A stretch of DNA of 64,000 bases from Bradyrhizobium sp. Ash2021 (GTDB lineage Bacteria > Pseudomonadota > Alphaproteobacteria > Rhizobiales > Xanthobacteraceae). The position numbers and the translations under genes were made by a program. Every line of letters starts with the position of its first letter. Positions within the stretch are counted from its first letter, which is position 1. Positions 26,871-34,443 of this stretch are shown here, one piece after another. Below the pieces are notes generated by a model. The model searched no databases. It saw only the letters and a list, made by a program, of their open reading frames with translations, and was not told where the DNA came from. The stretch is taken from contig NZ_CP100604.1 of assembly GCF_031202265.1 (NCBI RefSeq), forward strand, positions 868,001 to 932,000, read 5' to 3'.

Positions 26871-26974
26871 CGTCATTCCGGGGCGCGCGCGAGCGCGAAC
26901 TAGGTGCGCAATTGCGCACCAGAGAATCTCGAGATTCCGGATCAGCTCGCTTCGCGATCTGTCCGGAATGACGG
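26871..26974. repeat. palindromic repeat (GTCATTCCGGGGCGCG family), copy 2
   Basis: Outer arms CGTCATTCCGG and CCGGAATGACG, with inner palindromes GGTGCGCAATTGCGCACC and GAATCTCGAGATTC. It fills the gap between the benzoate-CoA ligase gene and the hydrolase gene. Confidence 0.85.
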
Positions 26975-26988
26975 AGTGAGAATACACC

Positions 26989-27804
26989 ATGACCACCCTC
27001 TCCCCCTCCGGCTTCCTCCGCATCGGCGCGTCCGATCTCGAATACCGCATGATCGGTCCGTCACCCGAGCAGGCGCCGACCATTGTCATGCTGCATGAAG
27101 GCCTCGGCTCGGCGGCGCTGTGGGGCGATTTTCCGGAGAAGCTGCAGGCCGCCACCGGCGCCGGCGTGTTCGTGTACTCCCGCGCCGGCTATGGCGCCTC
27201 GTCGCCGGTCACGCTGCCGCGGCAGCTCGACTACATGCATGTCGAGGCGCTCGATGTCCTGCCGAAGCTCCTGGACGCGATCGGCTTTCGCCGCGGCCTC
27301 CTGGTCGGCCATTCCGACGGCGCGTCGATCGCGGCGATCTACGCCGGCAGCCATCAGGATCACCGCGTGCAGGGCATGGCGCTGATCGCGCCGCATTTCA
27401 TTGTCGAGGATATCTCGGTGACCTCGATCGCCGAAACAAAGACTGCCTACGAGACCACGAACCTGAAAGAGAAGCTCGCCCGCTGGCACAAGGATGTCGA
27501 CAACGCCTTCTATGGCTGGAACGGCGCCTGGCTCAATCCGAAATTCCGCACCTGGGATATTTCCGAATTCCTCGCCTATATCCGCGTGCCGATCGCGATC
27601 CTGCAGGGTGTGGATGACCAGTATGGGACCATGCGCCAGGTCGAGATCGCGCGGGAAGAGTGCTATTGTCCGGTCGATGTGACCTTGATCCCGGGGGCGG
27701 GACACCAGCCGCATCGGGAGGCGCCGGGGGCGACGCTGGATGCGATCTCGGAATTCGCAAACGCGGTTTTGCGTGTCGACGGTTCGCAAGGGCGGGCCGC
27801 CTAG
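26989..27804 (+). CDS. alpha/beta hydrolase
   Basis: A 271-residue alpha/beta-hydrolase-fold protein. The oxyanion region is MLHEGLGSAALWGDFP, the nucleophile elbow is GHSDGAS, the acid is probably in LQGVDDQYGT, and the catalytic histidine is in PGAGHQPHRE. It has no signal peptide, so it is cytoplasmic. Its place between the ligase gene and boxC suggests a role in benzoyl-CoA metabolism, for example hydrolysing a thioester or an ester precursor of benzoate. That is an inference; the fold covers many reactions. Confidence 0.88.
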   Translation: MTTLSPSGFLRIGASDLEYRMIGPSPEQAPTIVMLHEGLGSAALWGDFPEKLQAATGAGVFVYSRAGYGASSPVTLPRQLDYMHVEALDVLPKLLDAIGFRRGLLVGHSDGASIAAIYAGSHQDHRVQGMALIAPHFIVEDISVTSIAETKTAYETTNLKEKLARWHKDVDNAFYGWNGAWLNPKFRTWDISEFLAYIRVPIAILQGVDDQYGTMRQVEIAREECYCPVDVTLIPGAGHQPHREAPGATLDAISEFANAVLRVDGSQGRAA

Positions 27805-27992
27805 GCCATTGGGTGTCGGGCGGGCTGGCGCATTGGCCGGAGCCAGGATCGGGATCACGTCCCGATGATCGCGCCGCCTTCAGCCGCCGCAGATCTGCCG
27901 CTGCCGCGATGGGCCTATGTCCCCGGCGCGGCCGCAGCTCGCCAAGACCGATTGGGTGGCTTTCGGCGCCGTCAGCCGGACATGAAACAAAA

Positions 27993-28048
27993 TGCATGTT
28001 CCGGCGTTTTAGACTAGACTAACCCGAAAACATGCACTATTGTGCATG
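27993..28048. promoter_or_regulatory. boxR operator: BoxR-type operator candidate upstream of boxC
   Basis: CATGCAC (28031-28037) and GTGCATG (28042-28048) form a perfect inverted repeat that also reads TGCA-N6-TGCA. A further ATGCAT is at 27992-27997. From memory, BoxR/BzdR operators in Azoarcus consist of TGCA units spaced by six bases. The site is 56 bases before the boxC start, in a 299-base gene-free gap. Confidence 0.65.
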
Positions 28049-28103
28049 AAACTGAGCAAGGCAGCCGAACAAGTTAAGCCAACAAAAGCGTCAGGGTGGC
28101 CCA

Positions 28104-29792
28104 ATGGCAGGCGAAAATCGCGTTCTCGCAGGCGGCGCGAAATACATCGATTTTCAGACCGATCCGTCGCGCTACCGGCACTGGAAGCTCAACGTCGCTG
28201 ACGATGTCGCGACGCTGACCATGGATGTCGACGAGAATGCCGGGCTGTTCGAGGGCTATCAGCTCAAGCTGAATTCCTACGACCTCGGCGTCGATATTGA
28301 ACTGGCGGACGCCGTGCAGCGGCTGCGCTTCGAGCACCCGCAAGTGAAGGTCGTCGTGGTGCGCTCGGGCAAGAACCGGGTGTTCTGCGCCGGCGCCAAT
28401 ATCCGCATGCTGGCTGGCTCGACCCACGCGCACAAGGTCAATTTCTGCAAATTCACCAACGAGACCCGCAACGGGCTTGAGGATTCATCCGAGAATTCCG
28501 GCCAGCGCTTCATCAGCGTGGTCAACGGCACCGCGGCCGGCGGCGGCTATGAGCTGGCGCTCGCCACCGATCACATCATGCTGGCCGACGATGGCGCCGC
28601 CGCCGTGTCGCTGCCGGAAGTGCCGCTGCTGGCGGTGTTGCCAGGCACCGGCGGCCTGACCCGGGTGGTCGACAAGCGCAAGGTGCGCCGCGACCATGCC
28701 GACTTCTTCTGCACCATCGAGGAAGGCATCAAGGGCAAGCGCGCGGTGCAGTGGCGGCTGGTCGACGAGATCGTGCCCAGCAGTAAATTAGATGCCAAGG
28801 TCGCCGAGCGCGCGAAAGAATTCGCCGCCGCCTCCAGGCGCAACGGCAACGGCAAGGGCGTTGTCCTGACGCCGCTCAACCGCACCATCGACGAAAACAG
28901 CATCCGCTACGGTTTCGTCAGCGTCGACATCGACCGCGCCGCGCGCATTGCCACCATTTCGATCAAGGCGCCTGAAGCTGCTCCGCCAGCCGATATCGAG
29001 GGCCTGATCGGGCAGGGCGCGTCGTTCTGGCCGCTGCAGGTCGCGCGCGAGCTCGATGACGCGATCCTTCATTTGCGCATCAACGAACTCGAAACCGCGA
29101 TGCTGGTGTTCAAGTCGCATGGCGAGCGCGCCAACGTCGTCGCCTGCGACGCCTTCCTCGAAGCCAACAAAGCGCACTGGCTGGTCAACGAGATCAGGCA
29201 GTACTGGAAGCGGGTGCTGAAGCGCATCGACGTCACCTCGCGCACGCTGGTGACCTTGGTCGAGCCCGGCTCCTGCTTCGTCGGCACGCTGGCCGAACTC
29301 GTGTTCGCCGCCGACCGCTCCTACATGCTGATCGGCCAGAAGCAGGGCGACAACCGCGCCCCGCCGGCGATCGAACTGACCGCGATGAATTTCGGCCCGT
29401 ATCCGATGAGCCACGGCCTGACCCGGCTGCAATCGCGCTTCCAGGCCGATCCAACGGATATCGACCGCGCGCAGGCCGCGATCGGCAAGGTGATCGATGC
29501 CGAGGAGGCCGAAGAACTCGGCCTCGTCACCTTCGCGCTCGACGATATCGATTGGGACGACGAAGTGCGGGTGTTCTTCGAGGAGCGCACCTCCTTCTCG
29601 CCTGACGGCCTCACCGGGATGGAAGCCAATTTGCGCTTCGTCGGGCCGGAGACGATGGAATCGAAGATCTTCTCGCGGCTGACGGCGTGGCAGAACTGGA
29701 TCTTCCAGCGTCCCAACGCCGTGGGCGAAGACGGTGCGCTGCGCCGCTACGGCACCGGCCAGAAGGCGCAGTTCGATATGACGCGGGTGTGA
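28104..29792 (+). CDS. boxC: benzoyl-CoA-dihydrodiol lyase (2,3-epoxybenzoyl-CoA dihydrolase)
   Basis: A 562-residue enzyme of the crotonase superfamily, about the usual size for BoxC. It opens the ring of 2,3-epoxybenzoyl-CoA with two water molecules, giving 3,4-dehydroadipyl-CoA semialdehyde and formate. Crotonase-like features include VVVRSGKNRVFCAGANIRMLAG (oxyanion hole region) and VNGTAAGGGYELALATDHIML. A second, divergent crotonase-like half follows. The ATG has no ideal ribosome site; GGTGG lies a few bases upstream. The boxB gene follows after a 144-base gap filled by a repeat. Confidence 0.95.
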   Translation: MAGENRVLAGGAKYIDFQTDPSRYRHWKLNVADDVATLTMDVDENAGLFEGYQLKLNSYDLGVDIELADAVQRLRFEHPQVKVVVVRSGKNRVFCAGANIRMLAGSTHAHKVNFCKFTNETRNGLEDSSENSGQRFISVVNGTAAGGGYELALATDHIMLADDGAAAVSLPEVPLLAVLPGTGGLTRVVDKRKVRRDHADFFCTIEEGIKGKRAVQWRLVDEIVPSSKLDAKVAERAKEFAAASRRNGNGKGVVLTPLNRTIDENSIRYGFVSVDIDRAARIATISIKAPEAAPPADIEGLIGQGASFWPLQVARELDDAILHLRINELETAMLVFKSHGERANVVACDAFLEANKAHWLVNEIRQYWKRVLKRIDVTSRTLVTLVEPGSCFVGTLAELVFAADRSYMLIGQKQGDNRAPPAIELTAMNFGPYPMSHGLTRLQSRFQADPTDIDRAQAAIGKVIDAEEAEELGLVTFALDDIDWDDEVRVFFEERTSFSPDGLTGMEANLRFVGPETMESKIFSRLTAWQNWIFQRPNAVGEDGALRRYGTGQKAQFDMTRV

Positions 29793-29794
29793 TT

Positions 29795-29919
29795 TCGTGT
29801 CCCGGGCGCTGCACGGCACGTCAGTGACGCGCTGCAGAACCGGGACCCACATCGCCACTGAATAGGTCCCGGCTCGGCGGCGCACCGCTTCGCGCTGCAC
29901 CGCGTCCGGGACACGAGAC
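29795..29919. repeat. palindromic repeat (CCCGGGCGCTGCACGGC family) between boxC and boxB
   Basis: A 125-base relative of the elements at 24046 and 48099, ending CGCGTCCGGGACACGAGA. Its outer ends (TCGTGTCCCGG and CCGGGACACGA) are inverted. It separates two genes that are normally one transcript. Confidence 0.8.
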
Positions 29920-29936
29920 CACCAAAGGAGCACGCC

Positions 29937-31382
29937 ATGAACTTCATGAACGTCGATTACTCGACCAAGATTCCCAACAACGTGAATCTCTCGGAGGATC
30001 GCCAGGTGCTGAAAGCGCTGGAGGGCTGGCACCCCGGTTACATGGACTGGTGGAGCGACATGGGCCCGGAGGGTTTTCAGCAGTCGCTGGTTTACCTGCG
30101 CACCGCCTATTCGGTCGATCCGCGCGGCTGGGCCAAGTTCGACTACGTCAAGATGCCGGAATATCGCTGGGGCATCCTGCTGGCGCCGCAGGAAGAGAAC
30201 CGCGTGATTCCCTTCGGCGAAAATTACGGCAAACCCGCCTGGCAGGAAGTCCCGGGCGAGCATCGCGCCACCTTGCGCCGCCTGATCGTGATCCAGGGCG
30301 ATACCGAACCGGCCTCGGTCGAGCAGCAGCGCCATCTCGGCAAGACCGCGCCTTCGCTCTACGATCTGCGCAACCTGTTCCAGGTCAATGTCGAGGAAGG
30401 CCGCCATCTCTGGGCGATGGTCTATCTGCTGCAGAAATATTTCGGCCGCGACGGCCGCGAGGAGGCCGATGAGTTGTTGCGCCGTCGCTCCGGCGATGCC
30501 GATAGCCCGCGCATGCTCGGCGCCTTCAACGAGGCCACGCCCGATTGGCTGTCGTTCTTCATGTTCACCTACTTCACCGACCGCGACGGCAAGATGCAGC
30601 TGCACTCCCTGGCCCAATCCGGCTTCGATCCGCTGTCGCGCACCTGCCGCTTCATGCTGACCGAAGAGGCGCATCACATGTTCGTCGGCGAGACCGGCAT
30701 CAGCCGCGTCGTGCAGCGCACCTGTGAAGCGATGAAGGCGGCCGGCATCAGCGATCCCACCGATATCGCCAAGGTCCGCGCGCTCGGCGTGATCGATCTG
30801 CCGACCATCCAGAAGAAACTGAACCTGCATTATTCGCTGTCGCTCGATCTGTTCGGTTCGGAAGTCTCGACCAATGCGGCGAACGCCTTCAACGCCGGCA
30901 TCAAGGGCCGCTACAAGGAAACCCAGATCGACGACGACCATCAGCTCAAGAACGCCACCTATCCGGTGCTCAAGCTGGTGAATGGCGAGGTCAAGCGGGT
31001 CGACGAGCCGGCGCTGACTGCGCTCAACATGCGGCTGCGCGACGATTACACGCAGGATTGCGCCAAGGGCATGCTGCGCTGGAACAAGATCATCTCGACA
31101 TCGGGCTATCACTTCAAGCTGACGCTGCCGAACGTCGCGTTCCATCGCCAGATCGGCGAGTTCAGGGATATCAACGCCACTCCCGAGGGCGTGCTGATCG
31201 ATGACGCCACCTGGAACCGGCGCAAGGGCGAATGGCTGCCGTCGTCGGATGACGGCGACTTCATCGCCTCGCTGATGACGCCGGTCACCGAGGCGGGCAC
31301 CTATGCCTCCTGGATCTCGCCGCCCAAGGTCGGCATCGACAACAAGCCCGGCGACTTCGAGTATGTGAAGATCGAGACGTGA
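29937..31382 (+). CDS. boxB: benzoyl-CoA 2,3-epoxidase, oxygenase component
   Basis: A 481-residue di-iron oxygenase that forms 2,3-epoxybenzoyl-CoA from benzoyl-CoA and O2. It opens MNFMNVDYSTKIPNNVNLSEDR, as BoxB proteins do. The iron-site motif EEAHH is at residues 243-247 within LTEEAHHMFVGE, and an earlier ligand region is FNEATPDWLSFF. Length is normal (about 470-480). AAAGGAG precedes the ATG. BoxB needs electrons from the NADPH reductase BoxA, whose gene is normally adjacent but is absent here and from the rest of the window. Confidence 0.96.
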   Translation: MNFMNVDYSTKIPNNVNLSEDRQVLKALEGWHPGYMDWWSDMGPEGFQQSLVYLRTAYSVDPRGWAKFDYVKMPEYRWGILLAPQEENRVIPFGENYGKPAWQEVPGEHRATLRRLIVIQGDTEPASVEQQRHLGKTAPSLYDLRNLFQVNVEEGRHLWAMVYLLQKYFGRDGREEADELLRRRSGDADSPRMLGAFNEATPDWLSFFMFTYFTDRDGKMQLHSLAQSGFDPLSRTCRFMLTEEAHHMFVGETGISRVVQRTCEAMKAAGISDPTDIAKVRALGVIDLPTIQKKLNLHYSLSLDLFGSEVSTNAANAFNAGIKGRYKETQIDDDHQLKNATYPVLKLVNGEVKRVDEPALTALNMRLRDDYTQDCAKGMLRWNKIISTSGYHFKLTLPNVAFHRQIGEFRDINATPEGVLIDDATWNRRKGEWLPSSDDGDFIASLMTPVTEAGTYASWISPPKVGIDNKPGDFEYVKIET

Positions 31383-31390
31383 TCTTGCTT

Positions 31391-31524
31391 ACCTCTCCCC
31401 GCTTGCGGGGAGAGGTCGGACTGCGAAGCAGTCCGGGTGAGGGGGTACAGGTTTATCGATAGATCGCAACGCGCGGAAAGAGCCCCTCACCCCAGCCCTC
31501 TCCCCGCGAAGAGCGGGGCGAGGG
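31391..31524. repeat. long palindromic repeat (CCCCGCTTGCGGGG family), copy 2
   Basis: Starts ACCTCTCCCCGCTTGCGGGG and ends CTCTCCCCGCGAAGAGCGGG, with GTGAGGGG and CCCCTCAC inside. It lies between the 3' ends of the convergent boxB and SDR genes. The first copy is at 12731-12850. Confidence 0.85.
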
Positions 31525-31558
31525 AGCGCACCCTCCGTCGCAGCAATCGTCCCCGCCC

Positions 31559-32359
31559 TTACCCCGCGATCTCAAGTCCGGCATTGGCGTAGACGACGCC
31601 GCCATCGACGGCGATGGTGGTGCCGACCACATAATCGCCCGCCCTCGACGCCAGATAGATCGCGACGCCCGCCATATCCTCATCGGTTCCGACGCGCCGG
31701 GCGGGCACCCGCTGCGCCACCTCGTCGGCGTGATCGCGCGCCGCGCGATTCATGTCGGACTTGAACGCGCCCGGCGCGATCGCCGTGACATTGATGTTTT
31801 CCTTGATCAGCTTGGTCGCCATCCGCCGCGTCAGGTGGATCACCGCAGCTTTGCTCGCGGCATAGGAATAGGTTTCCCCCGGGTTGACGAAGATGCCGTC
31901 GATCGAGGCGATATTGATGACCTTGGCGGGCCGTTCATGGCTTGCCGCCGCGCGCAGCGGTTTCGCCAGCGCCTTGGTCAGGAAGAACAGCGACTTGACG
32001 TTGAGGTCCATCACCTTGTCCCAGCCGCTTTCGGGAAATTCGTCGAACTCCGCGCCCCAGGCCGCGCCGGCATTGTTGACGAGGATATCGAGCTTCGGCT
32101 CCAGTTTGATAATTTCGCCGGCAAGCTTGTCGCAGCCCGCGACTGTCGAGATATCGATCGGCAGCGCGATGCATTCGCCGTCATACGCGGCTGAAAGTTC
32201 TTGCGCGGTTGCTTCGCAAGGGCCGGCCTTGCGCGCGGTGATGTAGACCTTCGCCGCGCCCTGCGCCAAAAACCCCGCCGCGATCATCTTGCCGATGCCG
32301 CGCGATCCCCCGGTTACGAGTGCGACGCGGCCTTTGAGTGAAAACAGATCCTTGAACAT
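31559..32359 (-). CDS. short-chain dehydrogenase/reductase (RhlG-like)
   Basis: A 266-residue SDR. The ATG at 32359 has GGGAGG upstream; 64 further codons are open but non-homologous in look. The cofactor motif is TGGSRGIGK, followed by VYITARK, suggesting NADPH. The active site has NIASIDG and YSYAASK. Its relatives include beta-ketoacyl reductases of the RhlG type. It converges on boxB. A role in reducing a CoA-linked intermediate of the box pathway is possible but not shown by sequence. Confidence 0.88.
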   Translation of the reverse strand: MFKDLFSLKGRVALVTGGSRGIGKMIAAGFLAQGAAKVYITARKAGPCEATAQELSAAYDGECIALPIDISTVAGCDKLAGEIIKLEPKLDILVNNAGAAWGAEFDEFPESGWDKVMDLNVKSLFFLTKALAKPLRAAASHERPAKVINIASIDGIFVNPGETYSYAASKAAVIHLTRRMATKLIKENINVTAIAPGAFKSDMNRAARDHADEVAQRVPARRVGTDEDMAGVAIYLASRAGDYVVGTTIAVDGGVVYANAGLEIAG

Positions 32360-32598
32360 GACGCCTCCCTTGATTTGCGGACGGTTTTGGGCGCGAGGGT
32401 TCCATGAGTCAAGCAGGGGGACTCTTCCCGTCTCCGACCAGGGGAGAAGGCAAGTTCCGCGCGCCCGGCCGGAAATCAAGCAAACCGCAAGGACAAATAA
32501 AGCTAGCGGCAAAGCAAAGCGCGACGACTCGCTGCATATCTCCGGTTGCAACCATCAAGCAACCAAACGGCGTCAGTGCCGGCTCCACGGAGGTTCCT

Positions 32599-32856
32599 GT
32601 GCCAAATCCAACAATCGAATGGCGGTTGCCTCATCGCGATGCCGGCGGTCCGCAGATGCCTCCGACGAGCCGTGCGGAAGCGCCGATATTTTTGGCCATG
32701 GCGTCAATGCTGAACGGCTTCTTTGTCGCGATCCTGGTCTCGCTGCACCAGTCGCGGCGGCGTCACGCGCGCCGCATCGTCCGGGAGCATCGGCATCTGG
32801 TCGCCGCGGCGCGGAACGAAGCTGACGTTCCGAAAATCGCGATCCGGAGGTCATGA
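32599..32856 (+). CDS. small protein with a hydrophobic segment
   Basis: An 85-residue predicted protein starting at GTG 32599, chosen because GGAGG lies five bases upstream. The last third has a short hydrophobic run (AMASMLNGFFVAILVSL) followed by an Arg/His-rich tail (HQSRRRHARRIVREHRH). The stop overlaps the first ATG of the next small gene, suggesting coupling. I do not recognise the family. The frame is open further upstream to 32404 without a better start. Confidence 0.5.
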   Translation: MPNPTIEWRLPHRDAGGPQMPPTSRAEAPIFLAMASMLNGFFVAILVSLHQSRRRHARRIVREHRHLVAAARNEADVPKIAIRRS

Positions 32857-32858
32857 AA

Positions 32859-33050
32859 ATGTCAGTAAATGAAGGGCCGTTCCGGGCGAAGTCGTCCGCC
32901 CGGCTTCCTGTGGTGGGTGAAACCGGGCTGCTGGCAACGATCGCGGCTGCGTTTTTGATTTTCCACATCCTGGCCATGATCTTGATGCAGGCAACTGCCG
33001 GCGTCGCCACACCAACGCAGGAAGCGGCAAGGCCTTCTTCCTATGACTGA
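32859..33050 (+). CDS. small single-pass membrane protein
   Basis: A 63-residue predicted protein with one transmembrane helix (about residues 24-47, GLLATIAAAFLIFHILAMIL) and a soluble tail of 16 residues. GGAGG lies eight bases before the ATG at 32859; another ATG at 32853 is too close to it. It probably forms a two-gene unit with the preceding small gene. No family recognised. Confidence 0.5.
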   Translation: MSVNEGPFRAKSSARLPVVGETGLLATIAAAFLIFHILAMILMQATAGVATPTQEAARPSSYD

Positions 33051-33056
33051 CCTCGT

Positions 33057-34115
33057 CTACGCCGCGTCGATGCGGCGAAAGCCGTTCCACACCGCGGTCG
33101 CGGCGCCGGAGGTCAGGACCGGCAGGATGCGCGCGTCCTGATAATTGCCGTTGAGCGAGACCCGCTGCAGCGCGGTCAGGTGCGCAGCACTTTCCGGGAA
33201 GATCATGCCCGGCCGTGTCGTCACCGCGGTCTTGAATCCGGATGCCCGGGTCAGTGCAAATTCGCGCCGGCCGGCGGCGATCCGGTCGCCGTAGGGATAG
33301 GCGAAATGGAGCACGGGCTTTTGCAGCGCCGCTTCGATCCGCGCGCGGCTGGTGTCGATCTCGCAAGCGGCGGTCGCCTCCGACTGCCGCGCCAGATTGC
33401 AATGCGTGATGGTATGCGCGCCGATGGTGACCAGCGGATCGTCGGCGAATGCCTTCAACTCCTCCCACGACATGCAGAGGTCGCGGGCGATCGTGGTCTC
33501 ATCGACGCCGTGCCGCGCGCAGAGCGCGGAAATCTCGCGCTGCAAATCATGTTCTCCCGGCAACGCGCGCAGCCAGTCATGCAGCCGGTCGAACGCGGTC
33601 TGCTTGGCCGCCGGCGTCGAGGTATCGAAGCGGGTGATGATCCCGCCGATCGGGGCCTCGATCGCGGTCGCCCCGGCGATCACTTTTTCCAGCGCCACCC
33701 ACCACAGCCGGCCGCTGCCGTCGGCGAAATCGCTGGCGACATAGACGGTGAGGGGCGCGTCAAATTCACGCATCACCGGAAGCGCGAAATCGCGGTTGTC
33801 ACGATAGCCATCGTCGAGGGTGAAACAGGCAAAGCGCCGCGCGAAATTCCGTTCGGAGAGCCGCTGATGCACTTCGTCCATGGTGACGATATCGATGTCG
33901 AGCTGACGAAGATGCGCCAGCATCGCGTGCAGGAACGCCGGCTCGACTTCGAGGTGACGGTTGGGCTGGAACTGGGCGCTGCCGCTGGGGCGGACGTGGT
34001 GCAGCATGAAAATCGCGCCCACGCCCGCGAAGATTGGTCGCAGCAGGTAGTGCGCACCTGAGAAGTAAAGCGCTTCCAGCCCGGCGCGGATAACGGTGTT
34101 GCGGAGCGATTTCAT
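33057..34115 (-). CDS. polysaccharide deacetylase family protein (NodB homology domain)
   Basis: A 352-residue carbohydrate esterase 4-type protein. Metal-binding motifs are FTLDDGYRDN (catalytic Asp-Asp), IGAHTITHCNL (His-X3-His), and FAYPYGD. These are the usual three NodB motifs, so a deacetylase activity is likely. No signal peptide is obvious; the N-terminus has a moderately hydrophobic stretch (YLLRPIFAGVGAIFMLHHV) that may associate with the membrane. It stands alone on the minus strand, convergent with the two tiny genes. The glycan substrate is unknown. Confidence 0.9.
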   Translation of the reverse strand: MKSLRNTVIRAGLEALYFSGAHYLLRPIFAGVGAIFMLHHVRPSGSAQFQPNRHLEVEPAFLHAMLAHLRQLDIDIVTMDEVHQRLSERNFARRFACFTLDDGYRDNRDFALPVMREFDAPLTVYVASDFADGSGRLWWVALEKVIAGATAIEAPIGGIITRFDTSTPAAKQTAFDRLHDWLRALPGEHDLQREISALCARHGVDETTIARDLCMSWEELKAFADDPLVTIGAHTITHCNLARQSEATAACEIDTSRARIEAALQKPVLHFAYPYGDRIAAGRREFALTRASGFKTAVTTRPGMIFPESAAHLTALQRVSLNGNYQDARILPVLTSGAATAVWNGFRRIDAA

Positions 34116-34259
34116 CGGGCGCGGCTGGCCGGGTTGGAGTGCTCGCCGAAATTAGCGAAAGACCACTGAAGAAACGGTTAGCCGGATAGAATATCCGCAC
34201 CCCTACCCCTTTGTGGTATTTCGGGTTTGACAGCCTCGCAAGGGTTTGTTTTCTCTCCG

Positions 34260-34341
34260 TTCCGGTGCCGCCGATTTGACGTTCCTGCACTGGTGCCGCG
34301 AATTCGCGTCAGGAACGTCAAATCGACAAGCGGCACCGGAA
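34260..34341. repeat. long hairpin 1 in the deacetylase/OmpA intergenic region
   Basis: Left arm 34260-34287 and right arm 34310-34341 are complementary over 28 bases; the right arm has a four-base bulge. Both arms include TTCCGGTGCCGC or its complement and the core CGATTTGACGTTCCTG. The 22-base loop contains the palindrome GCGAATTCGC. Confidence 0.85.
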
Positions 34342-34355
34342 TCATGGTTTTTGCT

Positions 34356-34424
34356 GGCGCCCCGTTTCCGAAGTTGGTGCCAGGGGATGCAGCAATAGCT
34401 GAAGAACTTCGGAAACGGGGCGCC
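34356..34424. repeat. long hairpin 2 in the deacetylase/OmpA intergenic region
   Basis: Perfect 20-base inverted arms at 34356-34375 (GGCGCCCCGTTTCCGAAGTT) and 34405-34424, with a 29-base loop. It ends 19 bases before the OmpA-type gene's start, so any transcript from further upstream would carry it in the 5' leader. Confidence 0.85.
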
Positions 34425-34443
34425 AAGTCCCGCAGGACATCGA

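Noticed and set aside
28788..31145. A 785-codon open frame on the minus strand across boxC and boxB
   Set aside because: It is fully antisense to two certain genes, has the Arg/His/Asp-rich composition of a GC-rich shadow frame and no ribosome site.
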